This document shows, piece after piece, positions 52,770 to 63,509 of a stretch of DNA of 64,000 bases. The first letter of the stretch is position 1; each line of letters begins with the position of its first letter. This DNA is from Pseudodesulfovibrio portus (GTDB taxonomy: Bacteria > Desulfobacterota > Desulfovibrionia > Desulfovibrionales > Desulfovibrionaceae): contig NZ_AP026708.1 of assembly GCF_026000375.1 (NCBI RefSeq), positions 3,074,001 through 3,138,000 of the forward strand, written 5' to 3'. Made by a program: the position numbers and the translations under genes. The notes beneath the pieces were generated by a model that was given only the letters and a program-made list of their open reading frames with translations, was not told where the DNA came from and searched no databases.

Positions 52770-53711
52770 TCAGTCCCTGTTCCAGAGACCGCGAAGAATG
52801 GCCCATCTGGGCTTGTCGTCCTGGAGCTTCGCCTCCACCAGAGCCAACGGCTCGTCCTCGGGATCGAGCAGCATGGCCCGGTCGCCGAGTTTCCCGGCCA
52901 GCAGTTCGCCGGGCTGGGAATTGACCGGCAGCCAGGCCCCGTTCGTAACGAGTCCGGCCAGCGGTTCGGTCAGCCGATATCTCGGCCAGTGGGGCAGGGT
53001 GTCCTTTAGGGGGATCACCTTTTCCGGAAATGTTTCCGGATTCTCCAGGACGTCTTCGAGGTCGTGAGCCTGGGCGAGCGTAAACGGCTCGCTCGACTCC
53101 CGGACCAGGCTGGTCAGTGTCGCGCCGCACCCCATTCGAATCCCCAAGCTGTGGACCAGGGATCGTATGTAGGTTCCGGCGGAGCAACTGACCCTGAAGG
53201 ATGCCTCGGGCATCCGCACGTCCAGCGTTTCCACATGAGAAATAACAATGGGCTTGATTTTGACCGGTGTTTCCTTGCCCTCGCGGGCCAGGGCGTACAA
53301 CGGCTTGCCCTCGTGTTTGGCAGCGGAATAGGCAGGAACTTCCTGCTCTGTCAACTCTTTCCAATGATAAACTTCGCGTTCGACATCGTCAACGGTCGCC
53401 TCGACCGGGGCTTCTTTGACCACTTCCCCTTGAATATCAAGGGTATCGGTAGTGATTCCGAGCCGGAACGTGCCGGAATAGGTCTTGGTGCCGCCGGACA
53501 GGTACGGCGCAAGTTTGGTGCCGTGGCCGAGGAGCACCAGGAGCACTCCCGTGGCCATGGGATCGAGGGTGCCGCCGTGGCCGATCTTGTACTGCTTGAG
53601 CTGATGCTTGATGTCGTTCAGGCAGGCGGCGGATGTGGGGCCGGACGGCTTGTTCAGGATGAGCAGCCCGTCACGCTGTTCCGGGCTGCGCTTGTTTCGC
53701 TTGCGACCCAT
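52770..53711 (-). CDS. truB: tRNA pseudouridine-55 synthase
   Basis: TruB makes pseudouridine 55 in the T-loop of tRNAs. The 313-residue product has the catalytic GHGGTLDPMATGVL (Asp in TLDP), TKTYSGTFRLGITTDTLDIQ, and PAYSAAKHEGKPLYALAREG, plus CSAGTYIRSLVHSLG. The start ATG is next to the nrnA stop (53712). The first ~13 residues are basic. Confidence 0.96.
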   Translation of the reverse strand: MGRKRNKRSPEQRDGLLILNKPSGPTSAACLNDIKHQLKQYKIGHGGTLDPMATGVLLVLLGHGTKLAPYLSGGTKTYSGTFRLGITTDTLDIQGEVVKEAPVEATVDDVEREVYHWKELTEQEVPAYSAAKHEGKPLYALAREGKETPVKIKPIVISHVETLDVRMPEASFRVSCSAGTYIRSLVHSLGIRMGCGATLTSLVRESSEPFTLAQAHDLEDVLENPETFPEKVIPLKDTLPHWPRYRLTEPLAGLVTNGAWLPVNSQPGELLAGKLGDRAMLLDPEDEPLALVEAKLQDDKPRWAILRGLWNRD

Positions 53712-54680
53712 CTATGCGATCCCCAGGCTTTCGCCGATGGCGGTGATGAGCATGTCGCGGGCTTCCTGCAGCGGAGCGGCAATGGTCCCGCCCGCGGCGT
53801 TTCGGTGGCCGCCGCCGCCGAATCTCGCGGCAATGGCCTGGACGTTGTCGTCGCCGTAGGAGCGCAGGGAGAATTTGTACAGGTCCGTTCCTTCCTCGCG
53901 CAGGATGGCGGCCACGCGCACGGCCTTGAGGCGGCGCACGAAATTGATGATGTTCTCGGTGTCTTCGGAGGTGGTGCCGGTGCGGGCGAACATCTCCCTG
54001 GTCACGGCGGTGGTGGCCACCAGTCCGTCGAGGTGGAGTTCCACGTTGCCCATGGTCTCGGTCCACAGCCGCATGCGCTCCTCGCTCCATTGTTTGGTGA
54101 TGAGCATGTTCAGGCGGGCGATGTCCAGTCCGTCGCGCAGCATCTGCGCGGTCAGTTCCAGGGACTCGGGCGTGGTGTTGCCGTAAGTGAAGAAACCGGT
54201 GTCCGTGGACACGGCCAGGTAGATGTTCTCGGCCAGGGGACCGGTCACCGGGACGTTCAGCTCGGCGGCCAGGGCCGCGACCATGGTGCCCACGGCGGGT
54301 TGGGACGGGTCCACCCAGTTCACTTCGCCGAATTCGTCGTTGCCCAGGTGGTGGTCGATGTTGATGACCAAGGTCTCGTCCAGGCGGCCCATGAGATCGT
54401 CGCCCATGCGCGGGCCTGCGCCGCAGTCCATGACGATGGTCCAGGCGGGCAGCTCGGACGGCAGCTCGGTCCCTATGGGGGCGGGCTGGTCGGCAAAGGC
54501 GTACCGTTCGGGCAGGCCGGACGGGTTGTACAGGGTGAACTGCTTGCCGAGCGCGGCCAGGATGTGTCCCATGGCGCAGATGGAGCCGATGGCGTCGCCG
54601 TCCGGGTTGGCGTGCGAGGTCACCAGGAAGGCGTCGTTTTCCCGGATGATGTCGCTAATCCGTTTGCGTGGATTTTCCAT
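53712..54680 (-). CDS. nrnA: DHH-family phosphoesterase, NrnA-type oligoribonuclease / pAp phosphatase
   Basis: NrnA degrades 2-5 nucleotide RNAs and pAp. The 322-residue protein has TSHANPDGDAIGSICAMGHI, the DHH motif NIDHHLGND, and the DHHA1 GGGGHRNAAGGTI at the C-terminus. The start is the ATG at 54678-54680 because GAGG lies nine bases before it; the ATG at 54689 is too close to it. It overlaps rbfA by 26 bases. nrnA in the rbfA-truB interval is a common order in bacteria without E. coli-type Orn. Confidence 0.92.
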   Translation of the reverse strand: MENPRKRISDIIRENDAFLVTSHANPDGDAIGSICAMGHILAALGKQFTLYNPSGLPERYAFADQPAPIGTELPSELPAWTIVMDCGAGPRMGDDLMGRLDETLVINIDHHLGNDEFGEVNWVDPSQPAVGTMVAALAAELNVPVTGPLAENIYLAVSTDTGFFTYGNTTPESLELTAQMLRDGLDIARLNMLITKQWSEERMRLWTETMGNVELHLDGLVATTAVTREMFARTGTTSEDTENIINFVRRLKAVRVAAILREEGTDLYKFSLRSYGDDNVQAIAARFGGGGHRNAAGGTIAAPLQEARDMLITAIGESLGIA

Positions 54681-54996
54681 AGACCACATCCTCGAGAAAA
54701 TCGTCGAAAACGAACCGCAACTCCGGGGTGAACTGGAGCTTGAGGTTTCTTCCCAGCCGGGACCGGAGGAAGCCGGTGGCTTTTTCCAGGCCCGTCTGGA
54801 CCTCTTTGCGGTGCTCTTCGTCGCCGGACACGGTGTAGAAAATCTCCGCGATACGCAGGTTGGCGTTCATGCGCACTCCGCTCAGGGTGACGAGCTGCAG
54901 CCGGGGATCGGCGGCCTCTTCCACCAGCAGGGTGCCGACTTCGCGCATGATCTGGTCGCCCATGCGTACGGCGCGGCGGGAGCTTGAAGCTTTCAT
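54655..54996 (-). CDS. rbfA: Ribosome-binding factor A
   Basis: RbfA is a 30S maturation and cold-shock factor. The 113-residue product has the KH-like pattern: RMGDQIMREVGTLLVEEAAD, PRLQLVTLSGVRMNANLRIA and LRSRLGRNLKLQFTPELRFV. It starts ten bases after the DUF503 gene's stop and its 3' end overlaps nrnA. Confidence 0.95.
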   Translation of the reverse strand: MKASSSRRAVRMGDQIMREVGTLLVEEAADPRLQLVTLSGVRMNANLRIAEIFYTVSGDEEHRKEVQTGLEKATGFLRSRLGRNLKLQFTPELRFVFDDFLEDVVYGKSTQTD

Positions 54997-55006
54997 ATGT
55001 CTGTCC

Positions 55007-55300
55007 TTACTCGGTATCCGAAAAAATTTCAGTATTGCACCTGGTCAGCTCCGCTGGGGAGATGGCCTCGATCATGGCCAGGGCCTTGGCCAGCCTGCTT
55101 TCCACCCTGGTGGTCTCGTTGGCGGTGGTGACCACCCCCAGCACCAGCTTGTCATGGACGTCCATGGCCTCGATCTCGGCAACGGCCACATTGAACTTGT
55201 TGCGCAGCTTCTGCTTCAGGCTGAGCGCCACCTTGCGCTTGCCCTTGAGGGAGCGGTTGCCGTGCAGCCTGAATTCCAGGGTGAGTACGCCGATGATCAT
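55007..55300 (-). CDS. DUF503 family protein
   Basis: The 97-residue protein, MIIGVLTLEFRLHGNRSLKG then KRKVALSLKQKLRNKFNVAV, matches the DUF503/YlxP family found in the nusA-infB-rbfA cluster. YlxP proteins are reported to interact with ribosome assembly or translation factors; the precise role is unclear. The start is the ATG at 55298-55300 because the first 12 residues of the longer frame lie in a hairpin region. There is no clear ribosome site. Confidence 0.9.
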   Translation of the reverse strand: MIIGVLTLEFRLHGNRSLKGKRKVALSLKQKLRNKFNVAVAEIEAMDVHDKLVLGVVTTANETTRVESRLAKALAMIEAISPAELTRCNTEIFSDTE

Positions 55301-55317
55301 ATCGTCATAAATAAACA

Positions 55318-55346
55318 CGGGCGGCCCATTGTACATGGGCCGCCCG
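55318..55346 (-). terminator. Stem-loop after infB, possible weak terminator
   Basis: A perfect 12-bp stem (CGGGCGGCCCAT with ATGGGCCGCCCG) has a five-base loop and is followed on the minus strand by TGTTTATTTATG. It could reduce transcription from infB into the DUF503-rbfA-nrnA-truB part. Confidence 0.6.
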
Positions 55347-55364
55347 CGATTTGATATCCATTAT

Positions 55365-58208
55365 TTAGTCAATGGTACGGGCAATTTCCTTGGTGTCGAA
55401 GGCCTCGATGATGTCTCCGGCCTTGATGTCGTTGAACTTTTCGAGACCGATGCCGCACTCAAAGCCCTTGGTGACTTCGCGGGCGTCGTCCTTCTCGCGC
55501 TTGAGCGAGGAGACCTGACCGGTGTAGATGACCACGCCGTCGCGGAGCAGGCGGGCCTTGCAGCCGCGGGTGATCTTGCCGTCCGGGACGTAACAACCGG
55601 CGATGATGCCGATCTTGGGCACGGAGAAGGTCTGCCGTACTTCGGCCTGGCCGAGGTAGACTTCCTCGATGTCCGGGGTGAGCATGCCGGACATGGCGTC
55701 CTTCACTTCCTGCACCAGCTTGTAGATGATGTCGTAGAAGCGGACTTCCACGCCTTCCTGTTCGGCGATTTCCTTGACCTTCAGGTTCGGGCGGACGTTG
55801 AAGCCGATGATGACGGCTTCGGACGCGCTGGCCAGCAGGATGTCGGATTCGGTGATGGCACCGGCACCGCCGTGGACCACGCTGATCTTGACCTCGTCCG
55901 TGGACAGCTTGTTCAGCGCCTCGGTGACGGCCTCCAAAGAGCCCTGCACGTCGGCCTTGAGCACCAGGTTCAGGGTCTGGGCCTCGTCGTTCGGCTTGGA
56001 TGCCAGGAAGGACTCCAGGGTGACCTTGGACTTGGAGGACAGGATCTTCTCGCGCTGCTTCATGGCGCGGCTGTTGGCGATGCGGCGGGCGACCTTCTCG
56101 TCGTCCACGACAAACAGCTCGTCACCGGCTTCGGGCAGGCCGTCAAAGCCCTGGATTTCCACGGGCATGGCCGGTCCGGCCGTTTTGAGCTTCTTGCCCT
56201 GGTCGTTGAACATGGCCCGGACCTTGCCGAAATGAACGCCGGACACGAAGGAGTCGCCCTGGTTGATGGTGCCTTCGGAGATGAGCATGGTGCCCACCGG
56301 GCCGCGGCCCTTGTCCAGGCGCGCTTCGACAATGTGTCCGCGTGCGTGCTTGTCCGGGTTGGCCTTGAGCTCCATGACCTCGGCCTGGAGCAGGACCATT
56401 TCAAGCAGCTCGTCGATGCCTTCTTTCTGCTTGGCGGAAACGTGGGCGAAGATGGTGTCGCCGCCCCAGTCTTCGGGGGACAGGCCCAGCTCGGCCAGTT
56501 CGCGCTTGACGTTGTCCGGGTTGGCCCCTTCCTTGTCCATCTTGTTGACGGCCACCACGATGGGCACGCCGGCAGCCTTGGAGTGGGAGATGGCCTCGCG
56601 GGTCTGGTCCATGACGCCGTCGTCGGCGGCGACAACGAGGATGACGATGTCCGTCACCTGAGCGCCGCGCATGCGCATGGTCGTGAACGCTTCGTGGCCC
56701 GGAGTATCCAGGAACACGACTTCGCCGCGATTGGTCTGCACGTGGTAGGCGCCGATGTGCTGGGTGATGCCGCCGGCTTCGCCGTCGGTGACGTTCGACA
56801 GGCGGATGGCGTCCAACAGCGAGGTCTTGCCGTGGTCGACGTGGCCCATGATGGTCACCACGGGCGGACGCGGCTTGAGATCCTCGTCCTTGTCGGCCTC
56901 CACCGGAATCAGGAATTCCTGTTCGTCGAAGGAGACGTTTTCCACGTCGTAGCCGAACTCGGTGGCGAGCAGGGAGGCGGTGTCGAAGTCCAGCGACTGG
57001 TTGATGGTGGCCATGACGCCCATGCCGAACAGGGCCTTGATGAGGTCCTGGGCCTTGACGCCCATCTGGTGGGCCATGTCGGCCAGTCGGATGGCCTCGT
57101 CGAATTTGATTTTACGCTTGGCTGCCTTCATGGGCTGGGCCTGCATGGCCTCCTGCTGCACGGAGCCTCTGCGGCCTTTCTTCTTGCGGCCCTTGCCTCC
57201 CCTCGGGAAGGGATCATTGAAATGACGGGTCTCGTCCTTGCGACCGGCAGTGCCGAATTCCACCACGCGGCGGTCCTTCTTGCCCTTTTTCTTCTTGCTG
57301 CGGCCATCGGGGAGGGCCGGATCGGGTGCGGGGGCTCCCGGACGGGGTCCGCCGGGACGGGCTGCGCCGGGGGCACCGCCGGGACGGGGGCCGCCGGGAC
57401 GGCCTCCAGCGGGGCGGCCGCGACCGGCGGGACGGCGCTCGGGCTGTGCCATCTTGGCGGCTTCCCGGGCCTGGACCTCCTCCTGCGTGGGCATGGAGAT
57501 GATCTTGACCTTGGGAGCTTCGAGCTCTTTCTTTTTCTTCTTCTTTTTGGCCTTGGCAGGCTGCTTCTCTTCGGCCTTGGGCTCTTCGGCCTGTTCCTCC
57601 GCGACGGCAGCGGCGGGTTCTTCTTCGGCTTTGGGAGCTTCTTCGGCTTCTGCGGGTTCGGCAGCTTCGGTGGCTTCGGGCGCGGGTTCGGGGGCGGCCT
57701 CTTCAGCCACGGCTTCCTGGACCGGAGCTTCGGGAGCTTCGGCCTCTGCCTCGGGTTCTTCGGTCTTCACCTCGGCGACAGCGGGCTCAATGATCTTGAC
57801 CTTGGGCTTGGTCGTCTTGGCCGCCTTCTTTTTGGCGGTCTTTTTCTTCTCCGGCTCCACGGTTTCGGGAGCGGCCTCTTCGGCCACGGGAGTTTCTTCG
57901 GTCGGCACCGGAATCTCAACCGGCTCTTCGACCGTTTCCACGGCTTCGGGAGCGGCTTCTTCCTGGGCCGGTTTGGATTTGACGCGGCGGCGTCGGATGA
58001 CAACGCCCTTTTCGCCCACGCGGCGGACTTCCCGTTTCCGGGTGCCGCCTTTCTTCATTTCCGCCTTGAGGCGCTCCACATCTTCGTCTTCCACGACGGT
58101 CTTCTGGCTTTTCGCCTGAACGCCGATTTCACGAAGCTGCTGAATGATCTCCTTGTTGCTGAGCTTGAACTCGGCAGCCAAGTCTTCTACCCGAACCTTT
58201 GCCGTCAT
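55365..58208 (-). CDS. infB: Translation initiation factor IF-2
   Basis: IF-2 is a GTPase that brings initiator tRNA to the 30S subunit. The 947-residue protein has a long N-terminal part of acidic/Pro/Ala repeats (about 60-250, e.g. [20 protein letters not shown]), followed by a Gly/Arg/Pro-rich patch ([20 protein letters not shown]). The core begins with the GTPase P-loop [12 protein letters not shown] at about residue 450, with DTPGHEAF and NKMD, and then domain IV ([20 protein letters not shown]). The N-terminus also has [20 protein letters not shown], the IF2-N domain. It overlaps no neighbour; rnpM lies four bases upstream. Confidence 0.97.
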   Translation of the reverse strand: MTAKVRVEDLAAEFKLSNKEIIQQLREIGVQAKSQKTVVEDEDVERLKAEMKKGGTRKREVRRVGEKGVVIRRRRVKSKPAQEEAAPEAVETVEEPVEIPVPTEETPVAEEAAPETVEPEKKKTAKKKAAKTTKPKVKIIEPAVAEVKTEEPEAEAEAPEAPVQEAVAEEAAPEPAPEATEAAEPAEAEEAPKAEEEPAAAVAEEQAEEPKAEEKQPAKAKKKKKKKELEAPKVKIISMPTQEEVQAREAAKMAQPERRPAGRGRPAGGRPGGPRPGGAPGAARPGGPRPGAPAPDPALPDGRSKKKKGKKDRRVVEFGTAGRKDETRHFNDPFPRGGKGRKKKGRRGSVQQEAMQAQPMKAAKRKIKFDEAIRLADMAHQMGVKAQDLIKALFGMGVMATINQSLDFDTASLLATEFGYDVENVSFDEQEFLIPVEADKDEDLKPRPPVVTIMGHVDHGKTSLLDAIRLSNVTDGEAGGITQHIGAYHVQTNRGEVVFLDTPGHEAFTTMRMRGAQVTDIVILVVAADDGVMDQTREAISHSKAAGVPIVVAVNKMDKEGANPDNVKRELAELGLSPEDWGGDTIFAHVSAKQKEGIDELLEMVLLQAEVMELKANPDKHARGHIVEARLDKGRGPVGTMLISEGTINQGDSFVSGVHFGKVRAMFNDQGKKLKTAGPAMPVEIQGFDGLPEAGDELFVVDDEKVARRIANSRAMKQREKILSSKSKVTLESFLASKPNDEAQTLNLVLKADVQGSLEAVTEALNKLSTDEVKISVVHGGAGAITESDILLASASEAVIIGFNVRPNLKVKEIAEQEGVEVRFYDIIYKLVQEVKDAMSGMLTPDIEEVYLGQAEVRQTFSVPKIGIIAGCYVPDGKITRGCKARLLRDGVVIYTGQVSSLKREKDDAREVTKGFECGIGLEKFNDIKAGDIIEAFDTKEIARTID

Positions 58209-58212
58209 TGAA

Positions 58213-58455
58213 TCACCTCTCGCGTTTTTTCATCAGGCCCTTGACCATTTTCGGGAATCGCTCCCGGCATCGGGCCTGGCCGCATACGTAATATCCGCGC
58301 CCCGGCATCGTCTTGTCCGGGTCGTGGACGGGAATCGTGTCCCGTCCATCTGCGCTTGCCGTTGGCACGTACCGCTCAAGCTCTTCCTTGGGGAAGCGTT
58401 GGCGGCAGGCGACGCACATGCGTACAGGGGAGTCTTTTTCTTCCCGTCCGGTCAT
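58213..58455 (-). CDS. rnpM: YlxR family RNA-binding protein (RnpM)
   Basis: The 80-residue protein has the YlxR pattern [18 protein letters not shown] and [20 protein letters not shown], which gives the GRGAY-type motif. YlxR/RnpM was described in other bacteria as a nucleotide/RNA-binding modulator, including of RNase P. It lies between nusA and infB, the standard place. Four cysteines (two CxxC-like pairs) could bind a metal. Confidence 0.92.
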   Translation of the reverse strand: MTGREEKDSPVRMCVACRQRFPKEELERYVPTASADGRDTIPVHDPDKTMPGRGYYVCGQARCRERFPKMVKGLMKKRER

Positions 58456-58475
58456 GCGTCGCCGTGCTCCGGCTG

Positions 58476-59864
<1,389 letters not shown>

Positions 59865-59917
59865 GTGTTTTCCTCCGCTTGTGCCGGGAGTATCACCCGG
59901 CTGATAGTCGCTTCTCG

Positions 59918-60376
59918 CTAAAATTCGTGGACCAGGGTGGCTTTCTTCACGGAAAGCCAGTCAAAGTCCATGGTATCGTCTTCGAGGGCCAGGGTGAAGG
60001 TGTCGCCGTCGACGCCCTTGAGTTCTCCCTTGAATTTCTTCCGCTCGCCCACGGGTTCGTTCAGGACCACCTCGACGATGCGGCCGACGTATGCTGCCAT
60101 CTGTTCGGGCCGGAAGAAGGGCCGCTCCAGGCCGGGCGAGGAGACTTCCAGGGTAAAGGCACCGGGAATGACGTCCTCCACCTCGAGCATCAATCCTACC
60201 TGTCGGCTGACCTGAGCGCATTGGTCGATGGTCACGCCGCCTTCATGGTCGATGTAGATGCGGACAACGCGTTTCTTGCCGGAAGCGGGCGACGAGAGGC
60301 CCCAGAAAACGTACCCGAGGTTTTCCACCTCGGGACGGATTATGTCCGACAGCATTTCTTCGAATGTCTGGCGCAT
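59918..60376 (-). CDS. rimP: Ribosome maturation factor RimP
   Basis: RimP aids late 30S assembly. The 152-residue product starts MRQTFEEMLSDIIRPEVENL. It has RIYIDHEGGVTIDQCAQVSR and the signature TLEVSSPGLERPFFRPEQ. It is the first protein gene of the operon. The only thing upstream on that strand is tRNA-Gly and its terminator. A palindromic GCCGCCCGGGCGGC sits just before the ribosome site. Confidence 0.95.
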   Translation of the reverse strand: MRQTFEEMLSDIIRPEVENLGYVFWGLSSPASGKKRVVRIYIDHEGGVTIDQCAQVSRQVGLMLEVEDVIPGAFTLEVSSPGLERPFFRPEQMAAYVGRIVEVVLNEPVGERKKFKGELKGVDGDTFTLALEDDTMDFDWLSVKKATLVHEF

Positions 60377-60417
60377 TGCCGTAAACTCCTGCGGCCGCCC
60401 GGGCGGCTTTTGCCAAT

Positions 60418-60441
60418 AAAAAAGGTGAGCCCGAGCTCACC
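60418..60441 (-). terminator. Terminator of tRNA-Gly
   Basis: On the minus strand GGTGAGC and GCTCACC pair around TCGG, followed by six T. It lies 48 bases past the tRNA 3' end and before rimP. Confidence 0.88.
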
Positions 60442-60488
60442 TGCGCGAACCCCGCAAGGTCGATCAAAGCACACCTTGCGAAAGGCGT

Positions 60489-60564
60489 TGGAGCGGGTGA
60501 CGGGGGTCGAACCCGCGACACCAAGCTTGGGAAGCTTGTACTCTACCAGCTGAGCTACACCCGC
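60489..60564 (-). tRNA. tRNA-Gly (anticodon CCC)
   Basis: The minus strand folds as a 76-base cloverleaf. The acceptor stem pairs GCGGGTG with CACCCGC; the anticodon stem CAAGC/GCTTG has loop TTCCCAA, giving anticodon CCC (Gly, GGG). The T-arm is CGGGTTCGACCCCCG-like with TTCGA. The 3' CCA is encoded at 60489-60491 after discriminator T. A strong promoter and a terminator bracket it. Confidence 0.95.
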
Positions 60565-60579
60565 TTGGAAACGAGCCTA

Positions 60580-60606
60580 TTTATACATATATGAAATCCT
60601 TGTCAA
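60580..60606 (-). promoter_or_regulatory. Sigma-70-type promoter of tRNA-Gly
   Basis: On the minus strand TTGACA (60601-60606) is followed, after 15 bases, by TATAAA (60580-60585). The spacing is two bases shorter than ideal, but both boxes are strong and the -10 lies 16 bases before the tRNA. Confidence 0.7.
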
Positions 60607-60823
60607 CAGGAAGCAAGGCATAAGTGCCGCCGACCGTGTTCGATAAATTGATGCGTGCACGACCGGGGGTGCCGAGCCCGGGGCGTCTGAATGTTCTTGA
60701 ATGCATCACCCTCAGGCGTCGCCTAACCAGCGTCCGGCCCTGGTGTTCTCCATCCGTTTCCGTGACCGGTCCCATGGCGCATCCCAAAGTGCGGACATGA
60801 ACGCGGCAATGCCCGCCCGGGAT

Positions 60824-60838
60824 TGGCATGCATAGTGC
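60824..60838 (+). promoter_or_regulatory. Sigma-54-type promoter of the flgF operon
   Basis: TGGCATGCATAGTGC has GG and GC separated by ten bases and fits TGGCACG-N4-TTGC with two differences. It lies 30 bases before the flgF ATG and upstream of its AGGAGG ribosome site. The rest of the 304-base gap between tRNA-Gly and flgF holds no gene that I can support. Confidence 0.7.
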
Positions 60839-60868
60839 AAATCCACCTGCGAACAGGAGGATCGCCCT

Positions 60869-61645
60869 ATGCGGGACAGTACATACAGCGCGCTATTCGG
60901 TGCTTTATCCAATGAAATGAGGATGTCATCGATCGCCAATAATTTGGCGAACGTGAACACGTCGGCATTCAAAAAGGACAAGTTGGCCTTTCATGACGCC
61001 TTTGTTCGTTTCGCCCATGACTACCTGGTTGACGAGCGTACCAACCTGCGCGGGGACAAACTCTTTCCCGAGGCCCAGATCATGGCCAAGCCGCGCCTGG
61101 CCGCCCAGCAGACCGATTTCTCCCAGGGCAGCCTCCAGCAAACGGGAAACCAGCTCGATTTCGCATTGAGCGGCGAGGGGTTTTTCTCGGTCGAGGCCGG
61201 TGGAGAGACCCTCTACACCCGGGCCGGCAACTTTCTGGTGGACGCCACGGGCACGGTACGCACCCAGGACGGCAACACGGTCCTGGTGGAAGGCGGCCCC
61301 CTGGTGCTCACGCCCGGTGCCCGCGTCGTGGTCGACGGCACCGGCAACATTTCGGTCAACGGCGAGCTTGCCGGTTCCTTCGACGTCGTGAATTTCGACG
61401 CCCCGACCCAGTTGGAGAGGGTGGGGGCCAACAACTTCCGGGCCAAGGATGGGGCCGCTGCCGTCCCGGCCGAGGACATGACCGTGGAGCAGGGCTTCCT
61501 GGAAAAAGGCAACGTGGAGGTGGTCACCGAGATGGTGGCCATGATCGAAACACAGCGCGCTTTTACCATGTATACCAAGATGATCCAGGCTTCCGACGAG
61601 TCGGATTCGAAACTGATCACCCAGGTTGGACGTCCAACCATATAA
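60869..61645 (+). CDS. flgF: Flagellar basal-body proximal rod protein FlgF
   Basis: FlgF is a rod protein that crosses the periplasm beneath the distal rod. The 258-residue product has the N-terminal rod motif RMSSIANNLANVNTSAFKKD, LDFALSGEGFFSVEAGGETL and TRAGNFLVDATGTVRTQDGN, and the C-terminal KGNVEVVTEMVAMIETQRAF. A strong AGGAGG site precedes the ATG. It starts the flgF-flgG-flgA-flgH operon. Confidence 0.93.
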   Translation: MRDSTYSALFGALSNEMRMSSIANNLANVNTSAFKKDKLAFHDAFVRFAHDYLVDERTNLRGDKLFPEAQIMAKPRLAAQQTDFSQGSLQQTGNQLDFALSGEGFFSVEAGGETLYTRAGNFLVDATGTVRTQDGNTVLVEGGPLVLTPGARVVVDGTGNISVNGELAGSFDVVNFDAPTQLERVGANNFRAKDGAAAVPAEDMTVEQGFLEKGNVEVVTEMVAMIETQRAFTMYTKMIQASDESDSKLITQVGRPTI

Positions 61646-61662
61646 ATGAGGAGGCTTTTGCC

Positions 61663-62445
61663 ATGATGCGTTCCCTTTGGACATCCGCCACGGGCATGAT
61701 CGCCATGCAGACCCACATCGACACGCTGTCCAACAACCTGGCCAACGTGAACACCACCGGCTTCAAGAAGAGCCGGGCCGAGTTCGAGGACCTGATGTAC
61801 CAGACCCTCAAGATCGCCGGTACCCAGAACGAGGCGGGCAACAGGACCCCCGTGGGCATGCAGATCGGCATGGGCGTCCGTCCCGTGACCGTGCACAAGT
61901 TTTTCACCCAGGGGGATTTCCAGAATACCGGAAACCCGCTGGACATGGCCATCGAGGGCGACGGGTTCTTTCGCGTCCAGATGAACGGTGAAGACGTCTA
62001 TACCCGTGCCGGTTCGTTCAAGCTGGACAACGAGGGCACGGTGGTGACGGCCGGAGGCCATCCGCTGCAGCCCGAGTTCTCCGTGCCTGCGGAGACGGCC
62101 AGCGTGGTGATCACCGAGACCGGCAATATCGCCGCCCTGGACAAGGACGGCGTGGCCCTGGCCCAGGCAGACATCGACCTCTACCGGTTCCAGAACCCGG
62201 CCGGGCTGATCGCCACGGGCCGCAACTTCTACCGGGCCAGCGAGGCCTCCGGCGCAGCGGTCGCAGGCACTCCGGGCGACGACAACTACGGCACCATCGC
62301 CCAGGGATTCCTGGAAGGGTCCAACGTGGAGATGGTGGACGAAATGGTCGGCCTGATCGTGGGCCAGAGGGCCTTCGAGATCAATTCCAAGGCAATAACA
62401 ACGTCTGACGGCATGCTGCAGACGGCCATCAACATCAAGCGCTAA
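61663..62445 (+). CDS. flgG: Flagellar basal-body distal rod protein FlgG
   Basis: FlgG forms the distal rod. The 260-residue product starts MMRSLWTSATGMIAMQTHID. It has NNLANVNTTGFKKSRAEFED, YQTLKIAGTQNEAGNRTPVG, GDFQNTGNPLDMAIEGDGFF and the C-terminal EGSNVEMVDEMVGLIVGQRA followed by FEINSKAITTSDGML. The ATG is preceded by GAGGAGG. It lies 17 bases after flgF. Confidence 0.97.
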   Translation: MMRSLWTSATGMIAMQTHIDTLSNNLANVNTTGFKKSRAEFEDLMYQTLKIAGTQNEAGNRTPVGMQIGMGVRPVTVHKFFTQGDFQNTGNPLDMAIEGDGFFRVQMNGEDVYTRAGSFKLDNEGTVVTAGGHPLQPEFSVPAETASVVITETGNIAALDKDGVALAQADIDLYRFQNPAGLIATGRNFYRASEASGAAVAGTPGDDNYGTIAQGFLEGSNVEMVDEMVGLIVGQRAFEINSKAITTSDGMLQTAINIKR

Positions 62446-62487
62446 TCGGTGATTCGCCGTCGCCGGTTGCAAGGCAGGACAGAGGTC

Positions 62488-63495
62488 ATGACGCACAGAC
62501 AGGACACAAGGCTGGGGAAGACGCTTCTTTTTTGGATCGCCGGGTTGACGGTGATTCTGGCGGCGTATCTGGCCATGCCCGTGCTGGCGTCGGCCGCATC
62601 CGGGAACGGATGGCGGGCCATTGTCAAAAGCGAGGCCTGCGTCAAGGGGCCGATAGTGCTCCTCGGCGAGATCGCCGATCCCGTGAATGATCTGGCCCGG
62701 AATCAGTGGAAGACGCTTTCGCAGATCAAGCTGTGGGAGGCGTCGACGCGGGTCGGGCGGCCGGTGACCATTGACCGGGACAAGCTCAGGAAAGTGCTCA
62801 AGTACTATCTCGGGGACATGGCGGGCAACCTGGTGCTGCCCAGTCAGATGGCCGTGCAGACGGGGGGACGGGTCATTTCCGGCGAGGAATTGAAGGCCCG
62901 CGTCGTCGCATTTTTGACGCCGCGCGCAAAGGCGCTGGGCGGCGAGGTGGAATTCAAGAACCTCCAGTTGCCCATGCACATCTTTTTCCCGAACACCTAT
63001 GACAAGCTGTCCATCCGTGCGGACCAGGATCTCAAGCCCGGTCACAATCAGATCAAACTGTACGGCGTGACGCCCGACGACCGGATTCTTTCCCGCCGGG
63101 CCGGATCCGTGTTCCTCAACGTCTGGAAGGCCGTTCCCGTGGCCGCCAAGCCGCTCAACCGCTATGAGCGGGTGAGCAGGGACAACGTCACCTTCCGGCG
63201 CGTGAACCTGGCCCACAAGTCCGAGGTCTGGGACGGCACGGGCGGACCGTGGCGCATGGTCCGGACCCTCGGGCGCGGACAGGTCTTCACCATGTCCCAC
63301 CTGGAGCCGGTGCCGCTCATCGAAAAGGGCGAGACCGTCTATCTCAAGTACATCGGCAACAATGTGCAGTTGACCATCAAGGCCAAGGCGCAGGGCGAGG
63401 CGGGCATGGGCCAGGAAGTGGCGGTGATGAACATGCAGAGCAAAAAGACGATAATGGCTACCGTGATCAGCGACGACACGGTGGTTGTCAGGTAG
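62488..63495 (+). CDS. flgA: Flagella basal body P-ring formation protein FlgA
   Basis: FlgA is a periplasmic chaperone for P-ring assembly. The 335-residue product has an N-terminal signal/membrane segment (TLLFWIAGLTVILAAYLAMP) and C-terminal SAF-domain sequence (PLNRYERVSRDNVTFRRVNL, VRTLGRGQVFTMSHLEPVPL). It ends with VQLTIKAKAQGEAGMGQEVA and the MNMQSKKTIMATVISDDTVV segment typical of FlgA. The start is the ATG at 62488 with AGGA eight bases upstream; the earlier GTG at 62449 has no site. Family members are usually about 220-250 residues, so the N-terminal domain here is extended. Confidence 0.93.
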   Translation: MTHRQDTRLGKTLLFWIAGLTVILAAYLAMPVLASAASGNGWRAIVKSEACVKGPIVLLGEIADPVNDLARNQWKTLSQIKLWEASTRVGRPVTIDRDKLRKVLKYYLGDMAGNLVLPSQMAVQTGGRVISGEELKARVVAFLTPRAKALGGEVEFKNLQLPMHIFFPNTYDKLSIRADQDLKPGHNQIKLYGVTPDDRILSRRAGSVFLNVWKAVPVAAKPLNRYERVSRDNVTFRRVNLAHKSEVWDGTGGPWRMVRTLGRGQVFTMSHLEPVPLIEKGETVYLKYIGNNVQLTIKAKAQGEAGMGQEVAVMNMQSKKTIMATVISDDTVVVR

Positions 63496-63509
63496 CCGAG
63501 GAGATTGTC

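Noticed and set aside
60489-60564. tRNA-Gly as an attachment site for an integrated element
   Set aside because: No integrase, no direct repeat of the tRNA 3' end and no foreign gene block was found near it.
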